Positions 42,592-50,633 of a stretch of DNA of 64,000 bases are shown here, one piece after another. Position 1 is the first letter of the stretch, and each line of letters starts with the position of its first letter. Origin of the DNA: CAYJLW01 sp964370965 (lineage in GTDB: Bacteria > Actinomycetota > Acidimicrobiia > UBA2766); assembly GCA_964370965.1 (NCBI GenBank), contig CAYJLW010000008.1, forward strand, positions 25,476 through 89,475. The letters are read 5' to 3'. The position numbers and the translations under genes are program-made. The notes under the pieces were generated by a model. It did not search any database and was not told where the DNA came from. It worked only from the letters and a program-made list of their open reading frames with translations.

Positions 42592-44027
42592 GGCGTCACC
42601 TCCCCGCCGAGGGCGTCCTCGAAGTCCAACTCGACGTCCGCGTCCTCCTCGCCGCGGCGGCGCTTGAAGTGGCGCGCCAGCGGATACAGGAGAGGCCCGC
42701 TCGCCAGGAAGAGAGCCGAGAGGCCCACCGCCTTCATGGGGCCTTCGTCGCGGATCTGACTGAAGATCGCCACGCCCAGCACCAGGGCCGGGAGCAGGCA
42801 CACGAGGACGATAACCGGCCATCCGCCCGGGATCTTGTACGGCCGCTTCATCGTGGGGTACTTGACGCGGAAGGCGACGAGGGCGGCGAACTCGAGCATG
42901 AGCGCCGCCGAGTACACGATGACGTCCACGACGACGAGCTTCTGGAACGGCCCCAGGATGAACACCGAGTAGATGCTGCTCGAGACCACGAGCGCCACCC
43001 AAGGCGTGCCGTAGCGGGGCGAGATCTTCAGCAGCGGCTTGGGCAGGTAGCCGTCGTCGCCCATCACGAAGGGCACGCGGCTCACCGACAGCAGCAGCGC
43101 GGAGAACAGGCCCGCTGCGGACACGAGGGCGGCGGCGTTCAGGATCACGCCCAGCCACTTGCCGGCGACGAGCTCGGCGATCGTCCCCCAGGCCCCGGCG
43201 GTCCATTCCACCCCGTGCGTGCCCACGACGCTGAGACCGACTACCACCGGCAGCAGGTAGCACAGGGTGATGAGGGGCACGGTGATGAGCAGCGTCTTAG
43301 GGTAGTCGCGTTTCGGGTTCTTCATCTCCCCCGCGACCGTGGAGAGACCGTCCCAGCCGTAGTAGTTCCACATCACGACGAAGAGGCCCAGCGTGAACGC
43401 CGAGCCGATCCCGGCACCCTTGGGCACGAGGGGCGAGAACGGGTTCCCGTGCAGCTTGAAGAGGCCGATCACCGTGAGGAGGACGAACGGGGCGAGGACG
43501 ACGACGCCGAAGAGCTTCGAGGAGTCGCCCACGACCTTGGAGCCCCGGATGTTCGCGAGTGTGAAGAACCAGATGACGACGAGGCCGAGCAGCCAGCGGG
43601 CGAGACCGTTCTTGTGGAACACGTCGAAGTAGAACGCCGCGTAATCGACGAAGAGCACGGGGTAGATCGCCATGTCCACCCATGTCGTGAGCCAGGACCA
43701 CCAACCCTCCTGGAACCCCCAGAAGGGCCCGAGGGACTTCTTCACCCAGTAGTAGTAGCCGCCCTGCACGGGCATCGCCGTGGCGAGCTCGGCCACCATG
43801 AGGGCCGCGGGGAGACTCCAGATGATCGGAGTCACGATGATGAGGACGAGGCCCATGCCCGCCCCCGAGGAACCCACGACGTCCTCGAGGCCGTAGGCCC
43901 CACCGGAGACGGTGAAGAACATGATGAAGACGAGCGCCCCGAGCGTGAGGGAACGCTTGACGGCACGAACCTCCACCTGAGGTCCGCTCATCTGCGACCC
44001 CGCCACCGCTCCTCCCGGGTCCAGCAT
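42588..44027 (-). CDS. APC-family amino acid/polyamine permease
   Basis: 479 residues with about 12 membrane helices. The helix 1 unwinding region is FFTVSGGAYGLEDVVGSSGAG, followed by ATAMPVQGGYYYWVKKSLGPFWGFQEG, both of the eukaryotic-LAT/polyamine-like APC branch. The C-terminus is charged (RHFKRRRGEEDADVELDFED). Co-transcription with a PotD-like protein and a Usp makes polyamine or cationic amino-acid uptake likely (inference). The start could be the ATG at 44027 or at 43991. Confidence 0.87.
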   Translation of the reverse strand: MLDPGGAVAGSQMSGPQVEVRAVKRSLTLGALVFIMFFTVSGGAYGLEDVVGSSGAGMGLVLIIVTPIIWSLPAALMVAELATAMPVQGGYYYWVKKSLGPFWGFQEGWWSWLTTWVDMAIYPVLFVDYAAFYFDVFHKNGLARWLLGLVVIWFFTLANIRGSKVVGDSSKLFGVVVLAPFVLLTVIGLFKLHGNPFSPLVPKGAGIGSAFTLGLFVVMWNYYGWDGLSTVAGEMKNPKRDYPKTLLITVPLITLCYLLPVVVGLSVVGTHGVEWTAGAWGTIAELVAGKWLGVILNAAALVSAAGLFSALLLSVSRVPFVMGDDGYLPKPLLKISPRYGTPWVALVVSSSIYSVFILGPFQKLVVVDVIVYSAALMLEFAALVAFRVKYPTMKRPYKIPGGWPVIVLVCLLPALVLGVAIFSQIRDEGPMKAVGLSALFLASGPLLYPLARHFKRRRGEEDADVELDFEDALGGEVTP

Positions 44028-44144
44028 CGTGCTCGCCCCCCTTGGCCTCGCCGTCCCCCGACGTCCTGGGCGCCAGACTACGCCCCCCGGGCGGAGGGAG
44101 TGCGGACCCTCGCGCCGAGGGTTCGCCCACGGCGACCCTCGGGA

Positions 44145-44594
44145 TCAGGGTCGTTTCAGGGGCAGGGACGCCCGCAGGTCCTCGTCGATCGTGACGCGTT
44201 CCGCGGCCGCCTCCGCGTCGGCGGCGCTCAGGTGCTCGGGTGCCTCCAGGCCGTACTTCACGAGCAGGTTCAGGTAGTCGCGCTGGTAGAAGATCTTGCA
44301 GTTCACTTCGGGGTAGAGGCGGCGCAGGAGGCGCACCTTGCGGTTCTTCTTCGTCACGAGGCGCTGGCTCATCGTCGTGATCTCGATGAAGAGGTCGAAC
44401 TCGGGCAGGTAGAAGTCGGGGGCGAAGGCACTGGTGGGGTTGCCGTGGCGATCCCAGCCGAGCACGAACTCGCGGGGCTCGTAGACCCATTCGATGCGGT
44501 AGAAGTCGAGGAGGCGCGCGAACTGGTGCTCTGAGTTGTGGGCGAAACGGACCGTCTCAGAAGGGGACGACCCGGGATCCGACGCTGACGTCAT
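44145..44594 (-). CDS. Conserved protein with nuclease-like D-x-ExT core
   Basis: 149 residues. AHNSEHQFARLLDFYRIEWVY, APDFYLPEFDLFIEITTMS, KKNRKVRLLRRLYPEVNCKIF and YQRDYLNLLVKYG give the pattern of a small PD-(D/E)XK-like fold, with Asp in APDF and Glu in IEIT where nucleases usually have ExK. The Lys-rich strand just after it could supply the missing base. Activity is not shown by sequence alone. The ATG overlaps the stop of the MerR gene (ATGA), so the two are coupled. Confidence 0.65.
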   Translation of the reverse strand: MTSASDPGSSPSETVRFAHNSEHQFARLLDFYRIEWVYEPREFVLGWDRHGNPTSAFAPDFYLPEFDLFIEITTMSQRLVTKKNRKVRLLRRLYPEVNCKIFYQRDYLNLLVKYGLEAPEHLSAADAEAAAERVTIDEDLRASLPLKRP

Positions 44595-45073
44595 GCGTCC
44601 CCGGCGGCGCGCCTCCGTTGTCCGGGCTCTGGCGGGGCCGGCCGCAACTGGGCGATCGACCCGTCGAGCTCTGCCCGGACGCGGTCGTTGGCGATGGGGA
44701 ACACCAGCTGGCCCCGCGAGAGCACGTCGACGATCTCCCCCTCGGAGCGACAGGCGTAGACACGGTCGCCGTCCCAGACGATCTGGGCGTCGGTGGGAGC
44801 CTGTTCGAGCTCCTTGCGGATGTAGGCGAAGACCTTGCGGATCTTCTGCAGGGAGAAGCCGGCGTCGAGCAGCCGCTTGATGACCTTGAGCTCCAAGAGA
44901 TCGGTGTAGGCGTAGAGCCGCTGCGTGCCCGACCCCGCCGCCGCCGCCACGGACGGTGTCACGAGACCGATCCGCGCCCAGTGGTCGAGTTGGCGGTACG
45001 TGATGCCCACGACCTTGCAGGCCTGCGGACCGCGGAACCCGTCGCCGCCGCTCAAGGAAGTTCTCACCGCCAC
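44591..45073 (-). CDS. MerR-family regulator
   Basis: 160 residues. Winged-helix N-terminus (ACKVVGITYRQLDHWARIGLV, then RLYAYTDLLELKVIKRLLDAGFSLQKIRKVF) and a C-terminal domain without the Cys of metal sensors (VWDGDRVYACRSEGEIVDVLSRGQ). M. tuberculosis has a MerR gene (Rv1830) in the same order next to the bifunctional nuclease. A good promoter lies about 70-95 bp upstream. Effector unknown. Confidence 0.87.
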   Translation of the reverse strand: MAVRTSLSGGDGFRGPQACKVVGITYRQLDHWARIGLVTPSVAAAAGSGTQRLYAYTDLLELKVIKRLLDAGFSLQKIRKVFAYIRKELEQAPTDAQIVWDGDRVYACRSEGEIVDVLSRGQLVFPIANDRVRAELDGSIAQLRPAPPEPGQRRRAAGDA

Positions 45074-45140
45074 GTGCCCCTCACGTTCTCCCGTCGCGTG
45101 CCGTCCACCGGGTTACACAGGTGGAATTCGCCGAACCGTC

Positions 45141-45170
45141 AGCGTAGGCCACACCACCGACGAGCGTCAA
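45141..45170 (-). promoter_or_regulatory. Promoter of the MerR gene
   Basis: TTGACG (45170-45165) and TACGCT (45146-45141) on the minus strand, 18 bp apart, the best -35/-10 pair seen in the window. The slightly long spacer is in keeping with MerR-controlled promoters, so autoregulation is possible. Confidence 0.55.
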
Positions 45171-45184
45171 CGTTCTCGCCATTT

Positions 45185-45661
45185 TCAGGAGCTGAAGTCC
45201 TCCGGGCTGATCTGGTCCAGGAACTCCCGGAACTTGGCGACCTCGACTTCCTCCTCGTCGTCCTTGATGAGGATCGACGCCTCGTCGATGACGTCCTCCG
45301 CGGCGTAGATCGGCGAGCCCGTGCGCACAGCGAGGGCGATGGCGTCCGAGGGCCGCGCGGAGACGACGACCTCCTTGCCGTCGTCGACGAGGACGAGGTC
45401 CGCGTAGAACGTCCCGGAACGCAGCTCCACGATCACCACACGCCTCACCTCCACGGCCAGGGCGTCGAGAACGTCACGGAAGAGATCGTGGGTGAGAGGC
45501 CGGGGCGTGGTCATCCCCTGGAGTGCGAACGCGATCGCCTGCGCCTCGACGCCCCCGATCCAGATCGGGAGGTACCGCTCGCCTTCGGCCTCCTTCAGGA
45601 GGACGATCGGCTGGTTCGTGGGCAGCTCGACGCGGACCCCGACCAACGACATCTCGATCAC
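45185..45661 (-). CDS. Bifunctional nuclease family (DUF151) protein
   Basis: 158 residues: EMSLVGVRVELPTNQPIVLLKEAEGERYLPIWIGGVEAQAIAF in its parts, then MTTPRPLTHDLFRDVLDAL and SARPSDAIALAVRTGSPIYA, which define this family. The plant founder cleaves both RNA and DNA; bacterial roles are not settled. GTG start with GGAGGTG 7 nt before it. In M. tuberculosis it sits between two MerR genes (Rv1829); here other genes have moved in on one side. Confidence 0.9.
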   Translation of the reverse strand: MIEMSLVGVRVELPTNQPIVLLKEAEGERYLPIWIGGVEAQAIAFALQGMTTPRPLTHDLFRDVLDALAVEVRRVVIVELRSGTFYADLVLVDDGKEVVVSARPSDAIALAVRTGSPIYAAEDVIDEASILIKDDEEEVEVAKFREFLDQISPEDFSS

Positions 45662-45830
45662 TCGGACACCTCCGGGACGCCGCAGCGCGCCGCCGCGGCG
45701 AGGCTATCACAGGTCCCGGATCGTTCCTCGGGGCCGGAGGCGCCCTCTGGACGGCCGCTCGCGCCCGGGAATCGGCCTCCCGACAGGGTGTTAGGCTGCG
45801 AAGAAGGCCGTCGCCACAGGGGGTTTCGCC

Positions 45831-46139
45831 ATGGTCCAGTACCTCGTGAGCTTCGAGCTCCGCCGCGACATCGACACCGCCGACTACGCCGAGTGGGTCC
45901 GCGACTGCGCGCTGCCCTTCTGGGAGCTGCAGCCCGGGTTCCGCTCCATCCACGGCTTCCACACGATCGTGGGCCACGGCGCCACCATCGTGACCGAGAT
46001 CAACTTCTCGAACCTCGACGACCTCGCCCGCTGCCTCACCAAGAAGGACTACGAGTCCATCCGTGAGGGCCTCCTCGAGTTCGCCGAGAACGTCGACTCC
46101 CGCATCCTCGTGGCCACGGGACGCATCGGCGGCAACTAG
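45831..46139 (+). CDS. Small dimeric alpha/beta-barrel-like protein
   Basis: 102 residues: VQYLVSFELRRDIDTADYAEWV, LPFWELQPGFRSIHGFHTIV and LARCLTKKDYESIREGLLEF suggest the ferredoxin-like dimeric barrel of the antibiotic-biosynthesis-monooxygenase superfamily. No catalytic residues are clear. The ATG follows CAGGGGG; TAGGCT at 45792 is a possible -10. Confidence 0.55.
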   Translation: MVQYLVSFELRRDIDTADYAEWVRDCALPFWELQPGFRSIHGFHTIVGHGATIVTEINFSNLDDLARCLTKKDYESIREGLLEFAENVDSRILVATGRIGGN

Positions 46140-46247
46140 GCCCCGGCCGGGGAACCCGTCGCCGGCCCCCGTTCCCGCGCTGTGCGTGCCCCTGAGGCGC
46201 CCGGCCCAGGGGTAAAGGCCACCGGACCCACGTGCCGATAGGTCGCC

Positions 46248-46985
46248 ATGGCCAAACTGCTCGGACTGCTCACCGCGCTCGTGCTCGTCTGTGATCTCGG
46301 CGTCGCCGCCGCCCCCGCCAGTGCGGGCGCAGCCCCCTCTTCGGCGACCACGGTCCGCACCCCGTCGCGGAGGCGCACCGCCCGCCGGCGCACCGCCCGC
46401 CGGCAGGCGAGGCGCCAAACCTGCCGCCGGGTCCGGGGCCGGCGGCGCTGCTCCCGCGTCGGCGGCGTGGCCCAGAGCCGGCCCAAGATGGGGCCGGCGC
46501 CGACCGAGACGATCGTGTTCCCCGTCCAGGCGCCCGTCTCCTACACGGACACGTTCGGCGCCTGCCGCTCCCTGAACGGGAACCCCTGCGGTCGGGCCCA
46601 CCAGGGCCAGGACGTCTTCGCAGACAAGGGATCCCCGGTCGTGGCGGCCCACGACGGCATCGTGACCAGCGCCGGCTGGTCCGCTCTCGGCGGCCACACG
46701 ATCACTCTCCAGCACGAGAGCGGGTGGTACAGCCTCTACGTCCACCTCAACAACGACAGCCCGGGAACGGACGACGGCGTCGGCACACCGTGGCCTGCGG
46801 GCATCCGCTCCGGCGTCTTCGTGCGCGCCGGCGACGTCATCGCCTGGTCCGGTGACAGCGGCAACGCCGAGGAGAGCCTCCCCCACCTCCACTTCGAGAT
46901 CCACCAGCCCCGTGCCGCCGGCGGGGCGGCCGTCAACGCGTACCCGCTGTTGCGCTCGGCCCAGCGGCACCCGGCCCAGAGATAG
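46248..46985 (+). CDS. Secreted M23 metallopeptidase with Arg-rich linker
   Basis: 245 residues. The signal peptide (LLGLLTALVLVCDLGVAAAPASA) is followed by an Arg-rich linker, residues about 43-72, built on the tandem 15-bp repeat CGCACCGCCCGCCGG and containing TCRRVRGRRRC. The peptidase domain shows the LytM zinc set: GRAHQGQDVFAD, SLYVHLN and LPHLHFEIHQ. These enzymes cut peptidoglycan cross-bridges or stems. The linker Cys-Arg patch matches the tail of the CAP protein at 4186. Confidence 0.85.
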   Translation: MAKLLGLLTALVLVCDLGVAAAPASAGAAPSSATTVRTPSRRRTARRRTARRQARRQTCRRVRGRRRCSRVGGVAQSRPKMGPAPTETIVFPVQAPVSYTDTFGACRSLNGNPCGRAHQGQDVFADKGSPVVAAHDGIVTSAGWSALGGHTITLQHESGWYSLYVHLNNDSPGTDDGVGTPWPAGIRSGVFVRAGDVIAWSGDSGNAEESLPHLHFEIHQPRAAGGAAVNAYPLLRSAQRHPAQR

Positions 46986-47009
46986 GACCCGGGCGCCCCG
47001 CACTCCCGG

Positions 47010-47612
47010 TCAAGGGCGGGCGGCGGAGTCGGGGGCGGGACCCGCGCCGGGGAAGAACGTGTCCACGAGGGCGGTGGGATCGGCGGCGAGGGCCTGGAAG
47101 TCGTCCACGGCGTAGATGCCCGACACGTTCCGGTAGAGGCCGTCGACGTCGAGGCCGTAGCCCACCACGAAGACGTCGGGGATCGTGAACCCGCAGTAGT
47201 CCACGGGGAGGTCGACGATGCGCCGCACCTGCTTGTCCAGGAGCGTACACACCCGCAGGGAGCCGGGCTGGCGGGCTGCGAGGACGCGCAGGAGGTACGT
47301 GAGGGTGAGGCCGGTGTCGATGATGTCCTCGACCACGAGGACGTCGCGGCCCTCGAGCTCGGTGTCCAGGTCCTTCTCGATGCGGACCACGCCCGAACCG
47401 GACCCGGGCGAGCCGTAGGAGGAGATCGCCATGAAGTCGACCTCGCAGTCGATCGCAGCGGCCCGCACGAGATCGGCGAGAAAGAGCGTGGCCCCCTTCA
47501 GGACGCTCACGAGCACCGGGCAGCGGCCGTCGTAGTCGCCACGGATCTCCTCCCCGAGGTGGCGCACACGGGTCCCGAGCTCGTCCTCGGAGATGATCTC
47601 GCGGAGGTCCAT
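47010..47612 (-). CDS. hpt: Hypoxanthine phosphoribosyltransferase
   Basis: 200 residues. It makes IMP/GMP from purine bases and PRPP. The flexible-loop region reads DFMAISSYGSPGSGSGVVRIEKDLD, the PRPP loop VLVVEDIIDTGLTL, and the base-binding region PDVFVVGYGLDVDGLYRN. The ATG at 47612 shares bases with the carboxypeptidase stop; the upstream extension of the frame is shadow. Confidence 0.94.
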   Translation of the reverse strand: MDLREIISEDELGTRVRHLGEEIRGDYDGRCPVLVSVLKGATLFLADLVRAAAIDCEVDFMAISSYGSPGSGSGVVRIEKDLDTELEGRDVLVVEDIIDTGLTLTYLLRVLAARQPGSLRVCTLLDKQVRRIVDLPVDYCGFTIPDVFVVGYGLDVDGLYRNVSGIYAVDDFQALAADPTALVDTFFPGAGPAPDSAARP

Positions 47613-49327
47613 CAGGCTGTCGGGACCGAACCCACGAGACGGCCGTCGTAGCGCGCCTCGATCCGGCTGGGCGTGGCCACGACCCGGACCCCCCCGGAGG
47701 ACGCCAGGGGCACGCTCACCCACAACGGAGCGCTCGCCCGCACCGTCTCCCCCCCGCCGGTACGGAACCGCTGTCCGGCCCGCACCGGATTCAGCGACTG
47801 GTAGTTGGCGAAGGCCCAGTCGAGGAGGGCGACGTCGTCGCCGGTGGGGTCGCCGGAGTGCAGCGACACGGCGATGAACTCCCTGCCGTCACGCTGGGCC
47901 GCCCCCACGAGGCAGTTGCCCGCCGGATTCGTCTGGCCCGTCTTCACGCCGGAGGCCCCCGGGTAGATCTTGAGGAGCCTGTTCTTGTTCGTGGCGACCC
48001 GGGCCCACTGCTGGCCGGGGGCGGGCGGGATCTGGTACTGCAGCGTGCTCACCCACTGGCGGAAGACGGGGTCGGCGAGGCCGACCCGGGCGAGGACGGC
48101 GAGGTCGTACGCGCTGAAGACGTGCCCGGGAGCGTCGAGGCCGTTCGGGGTCACCATGTTCGTGCTCCGCGCCCCCAGGCGGCGGGCGAGGCCGTTTGCG
48201 AGTTGCGCGAACGCCGCCACGGACCCGCCCCCGACGTGCTTGGCGAGCGCGACCGAGGAGTCGTTGGCCGAACCCACGAGCATGGAGCCGAGCAGTTCCG
48301 TGACACTACGCTGCTCGCCGGGTACCAGGTTGATCTCGCGTTCCCCGGCGCCGGTGGCTTCGGCGTCGACGGTCACGACGTCGCCGGGGGCGCTGTAGCG
48401 CAGGACGGTGAGCGCCGTGAGGATCTTCGTCGTGGAGGCGTTCGGTGCCGCCTGCTCTGCGTTCAGACCCCAGAGGATCTCGCCGGACCGGGCGTCGATC
48501 ACCACAGCCCGTTGTGCCTTCACCGCCGGGGGAGGCGCGGTCACGGGCGGAGCGACGATCCCGGAAGCCACCGTGGAGGGCTCCGGGCGTCTCACGTAGC
48601 GGTGGCCGTTGGGCGCCGGCGGAGCGGCCTCCCTTCGCGCCTTCTCGAGGACCTGCTCGGCACGGTCGAGGACCTGGGCCGACGCGGTCCGGATGGCGAA
48701 GTCGGCGCCCCCGGCCCCCTCGCGGGTGAGCAGGAAGGCAGCCGCGCCGGCGCCGCCCACGGTGAGAAGGGTGATGGAGGCGACCACCACACGGAGGCGG
48801 CCCCTACGGGGGCGACTCGCGGACGGACCCCCCGGTGGCGGGCCGGGAACCGCCGCCCGGTGCCGGGCGCGCTCGGGCAGAGCCTCGCGGCGTCCGGCGC
48901 GACCTCCTCTGTGGCGGGGCCCGCGGCGGCGGCCACCCGTCTGTGCGCCGGGCTGGGTCTCTGGCGGGAGTCCCGACGCCGGCCCGGGCGGTGCCGGCAG
49001 GGGTGCGACCGGGGGTGCGAGGGGGGCTAAGGGCCGCAGTGGGGGCGGAGCGGCCACCCGTGGCGCCGAGGTCAAGGCCGGGGCAGGAGCGGGGCGGGGT
49101 GTGGCGACGCGGACCGCCGAGGGAGCCGGGGCGGGTTGCGGGGGTGCGCCGGCGCCGGGAGGCGAGGGCGGAAGCGGTGTCCCGACGTCGGTCGCCGCCC
49201 GGTAGGCGCCGATCGCGAAGTCCAGCGAGGTCGCAACCGCGGCCCCGGGACGCGGCGTCTCCCCCGGCCCGGGCGGGGTGCGCCGCGGGACGGGCGCCCT
49301 CTCGACGGAAGTCTCTCGGTAGTCCAT
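47612..49327 (-). CDS. D-alanyl-D-alanine carboxypeptidase (S11) with long Pro-rich N-terminus
   Basis: 571 residues. The first 180 or so are Pro/Ala/Arg-rich and cytosolic, then one membrane helix (VVVASITLLTVGGAGAAAFL), then an extracytoplasmic S11 domain: SxxK in NASTTKILTAL near 296, SxN in GSANDSSVALAKHVGG near 354, KTG in GVKTGQTNPAG near 461. It trims the terminal D-Ala of peptidoglycan stems. The disordered intracellular part is unusual for DacA-type enzymes and may bind division or kinase partners (inference). Confidence 0.88.
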   Translation of the reverse strand: MDYRETSVERAPVPRRTPPGPGETPRPGAAVATSLDFAIGAYRAATDVGTPLPPSPPGAGAPPQPAPAPSAVRVATPRPAPAPALTSAPRVAAPPPLRPLAPLAPPVAPLPAPPGPASGLPPETQPGAQTGGRRRGPRHRGGRAGRREALPERARHRAAVPGPPPGGPSASRPRRGRLRVVVASITLLTVGGAGAAAFLLTREGAGGADFAIRTASAQVLDRAEQVLEKARREAAPPAPNGHRYVRRPEPSTVASGIVAPPVTAPPPAVKAQRAVVIDARSGEILWGLNAEQAAPNASTTKILTALTVLRYSAPGDVVTVDAEATGAGEREINLVPGEQRSVTELLGSMLVGSANDSSVALAKHVGGGSVAAFAQLANGLARRLGARSTNMVTPNGLDAPGHVFSAYDLAVLARVGLADPVFRQWVSTLQYQIPPAPGQQWARVATNKNRLLKIYPGASGVKTGQTNPAGNCLVGAAQRDGREFIAVSLHSGDPTGDDVALLDWAFANYQSLNPVRAGQRFRTGGGETVRASAPLWVSVPLASSGGVRVVATPSRIEARYDGRLVGSVPTA

Positions 49328-49371
49328 TCGCTGCCGGTGCCTGTGCTCTCCTCGATCCCCCGGGCGCCCGC

Positions 49372-50088
49372 TCACACCCTGTCGTTTGTCCGGATGTTCT
49401 GCGCGAGCAGCACCTGGTGGAGCTTCCGGGCCAGAGCGGCGAGATCGGCGAGAGCCGCCGACGCCTGCCGCCGCGCCTCCGGGTTCCGTTGGGCGAGGAT
49501 CGGTGAGAGGATCTGCTCGAAGAGCGCCGTCTCCCGATCGGCCGCCTGGCGGAACATGCGAAGGTGCCTGGCCTCGACGCCGTACTTTAGGAAACCGCGG
49601 GCGATTCGTGCCACCAACAGGGCGCTGTCGTCATACGCAGGTTCCCCCGGACCGACCTGGTGGCCCTCGAAGAGGCGGTACCTCTCCAGCTCGAGCACGT
49701 CGTCCTCGGACAGCCCCACGGCGGCGGCGAGCTCCCGGAGCGTGTACTGCTCGCCCGTGTCCCCCGCGACCACCTCGATGCCGTCGGCCGCCTCGGCTTC
49801 GCCGCCGTCGGCTGTGACGTCGGCCAACTCGCCCCGTTCCCACGCGGCGAGACGCGTGCGGATCACCTTCAGGGGGAGGAACTTGTCGCGCTGCTCCCGG
49901 AGGACGAACCGGAGCCGCTCGATGTCGGCCTCCTGGAAGCGCCGGTATCCCGAGGCGGTCCGCTCCGGGTGCAGCAGGCCCTGGCTCTCCAGGAAGCGGA
50001 TCTTGGAGATCGAGACGTCCGGGTAGTCCGCCTTGAGGACGTTCAGCACCTCACCGATCGTGTGGTAGGACCGCGAAGTCGCGGCCAT
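49372..50088 (-). CDS. ftsR: FtsR-type MerR regulator
   Basis: 238 residues. The N-terminal winged helix reads HTIGEVLNVLKADYPDVSISKIRFLESQGLLHPERTASGYRRF in parts, then EADIERLRFVLREQRDKFLPLKVIRTRLAAWERG. This is the FtsR/Rv1828 family, shown in Corynebacterium glutamicum to activate ftsZ. The C-terminal helical domain (GEQYTLRELAAAVGLSEDDV) is intact. The place next to the FHA protein and gcvH is the same as in M. tuberculosis. ATG 50088; the frame upstream of it overlaps the FHA gene. Confidence 0.87.
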   Translation of the reverse strand: MAATSRSYHTIGEVLNVLKADYPDVSISKIRFLESQGLLHPERTASGYRRFQEADIERLRFVLREQRDKFLPLKVIRTRLAAWERGELADVTADGGEAEAADGIEVVAGDTGEQYTLRELAAAVGLSEDDVLELERYRLFEGHQVGPGEPAYDDSALLVARIARGFLKYGVEARHLRMFRQAADRETALFEQILSPILAQRNPEARRQASAALADLAALARKLHQVLLAQNIRTNDRV

Positions 50089-50092
50089 GTGA

Positions 50093-50566
50093 CTACTCCC
50101 CCTCCAGGAAGATGATGACGTACTTGCCGATGCGCACCTCGTCACCGTTGTCGAGCGTGGCTTCCTCTACCCGCTCGGAGTTGACGTACGTGCCGTTCAG
50201 GCTCCCCACGTCCCGCAGCGTGAACCTGGCGTCGCGGCGCCGGACCTCGGCGTGGCGGCGGCTGACCGTGACGTCGTCGAGGAAGAGGTCCGAGTCTGGG
50301 TGACGTCCGATCCGGGTCACTTCTTCGCTCAAGACGTACTTGGAGCCGGCGTTGGGGCCCCGCTTCACGACCAGGACGGCGTTGCCCTCGCCCACGTCCT
50401 CCAACGTCAGGCTGAGGTCTACGTCAGGCTCAGCTTGAGGTTCAGGCTGTGTGGGGATGGCGGCGGTGTCGGAGGCCTCGCCGCCGTCCACCACGAGAGG
50501 TGTGCCGCACATGGAGCAGAAGTTGGCGTCCGCGTCGTTCTTGTGGCCGCACTGGTGGCAGTACAT
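50093..50566 (-). CDS. GarA/OdhI-like FHA protein with zinc-ribbon N-terminus
   Basis: 157 residues. Residues 1-25 form a zinc ribbon, CHQC and CSMC (C3, C6, C17, C20). Residues 60-157 are an FHA phosphothreonine-binding domain: ITRIGRHPDSDLFLDDVTVSRRHAEV-type core and LRDVGSLNGTYVN. In GarA/OdhI an N-terminal ETT motif is phosphorylated by Ser/Thr kinases and switches 2-oxoglutarate metabolism; no ETT is present here. It lies between gcvH and ftsR like garA. A TAGTCT hexamer 6 nt before the ATG suggests leaderless translation. Confidence 0.87.
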   Translation of the reverse strand: MYCHQCGHKNDADANFCSMCGTPLVVDGGEASDTAAIPTQPEPQAEPDVDLSLTLEDVGEGNAVLVVKRGPNAGSKYVLSEEVTRIGRHPDSDLFLDDVTVSRRHAEVRRRDARFTLRDVGSLNGTYVNSERVEEATLDNGDEVRIGKYVIIFLEGE

Positions 50567-50572
50567 GCCGTG

Positions 50573-50578
50573 AGACTA
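50573..50578 (-). promoter_or_regulatory. Candidate -10 element for the FHA gene
   Basis: TAGTCT on the minus strand, 6 nt before the ATG, with no ribosome binding site in between. Confidence 0.35.
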
Positions 50579-50633
50579 GAGAGGCGGGGCCGAGCAGGCA
50601 ACGGTCTTCGGCGAAGGGGTCTCCACCCCAGGT

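Noticed and set aside
46375..46404. Tandem 15-bp repeat as a possible CRISPR or mobile-element trace
   Set aside because: Only two copies, inside a coding Arg-rich linker and in frame; it is a low-complexity protein repeat.
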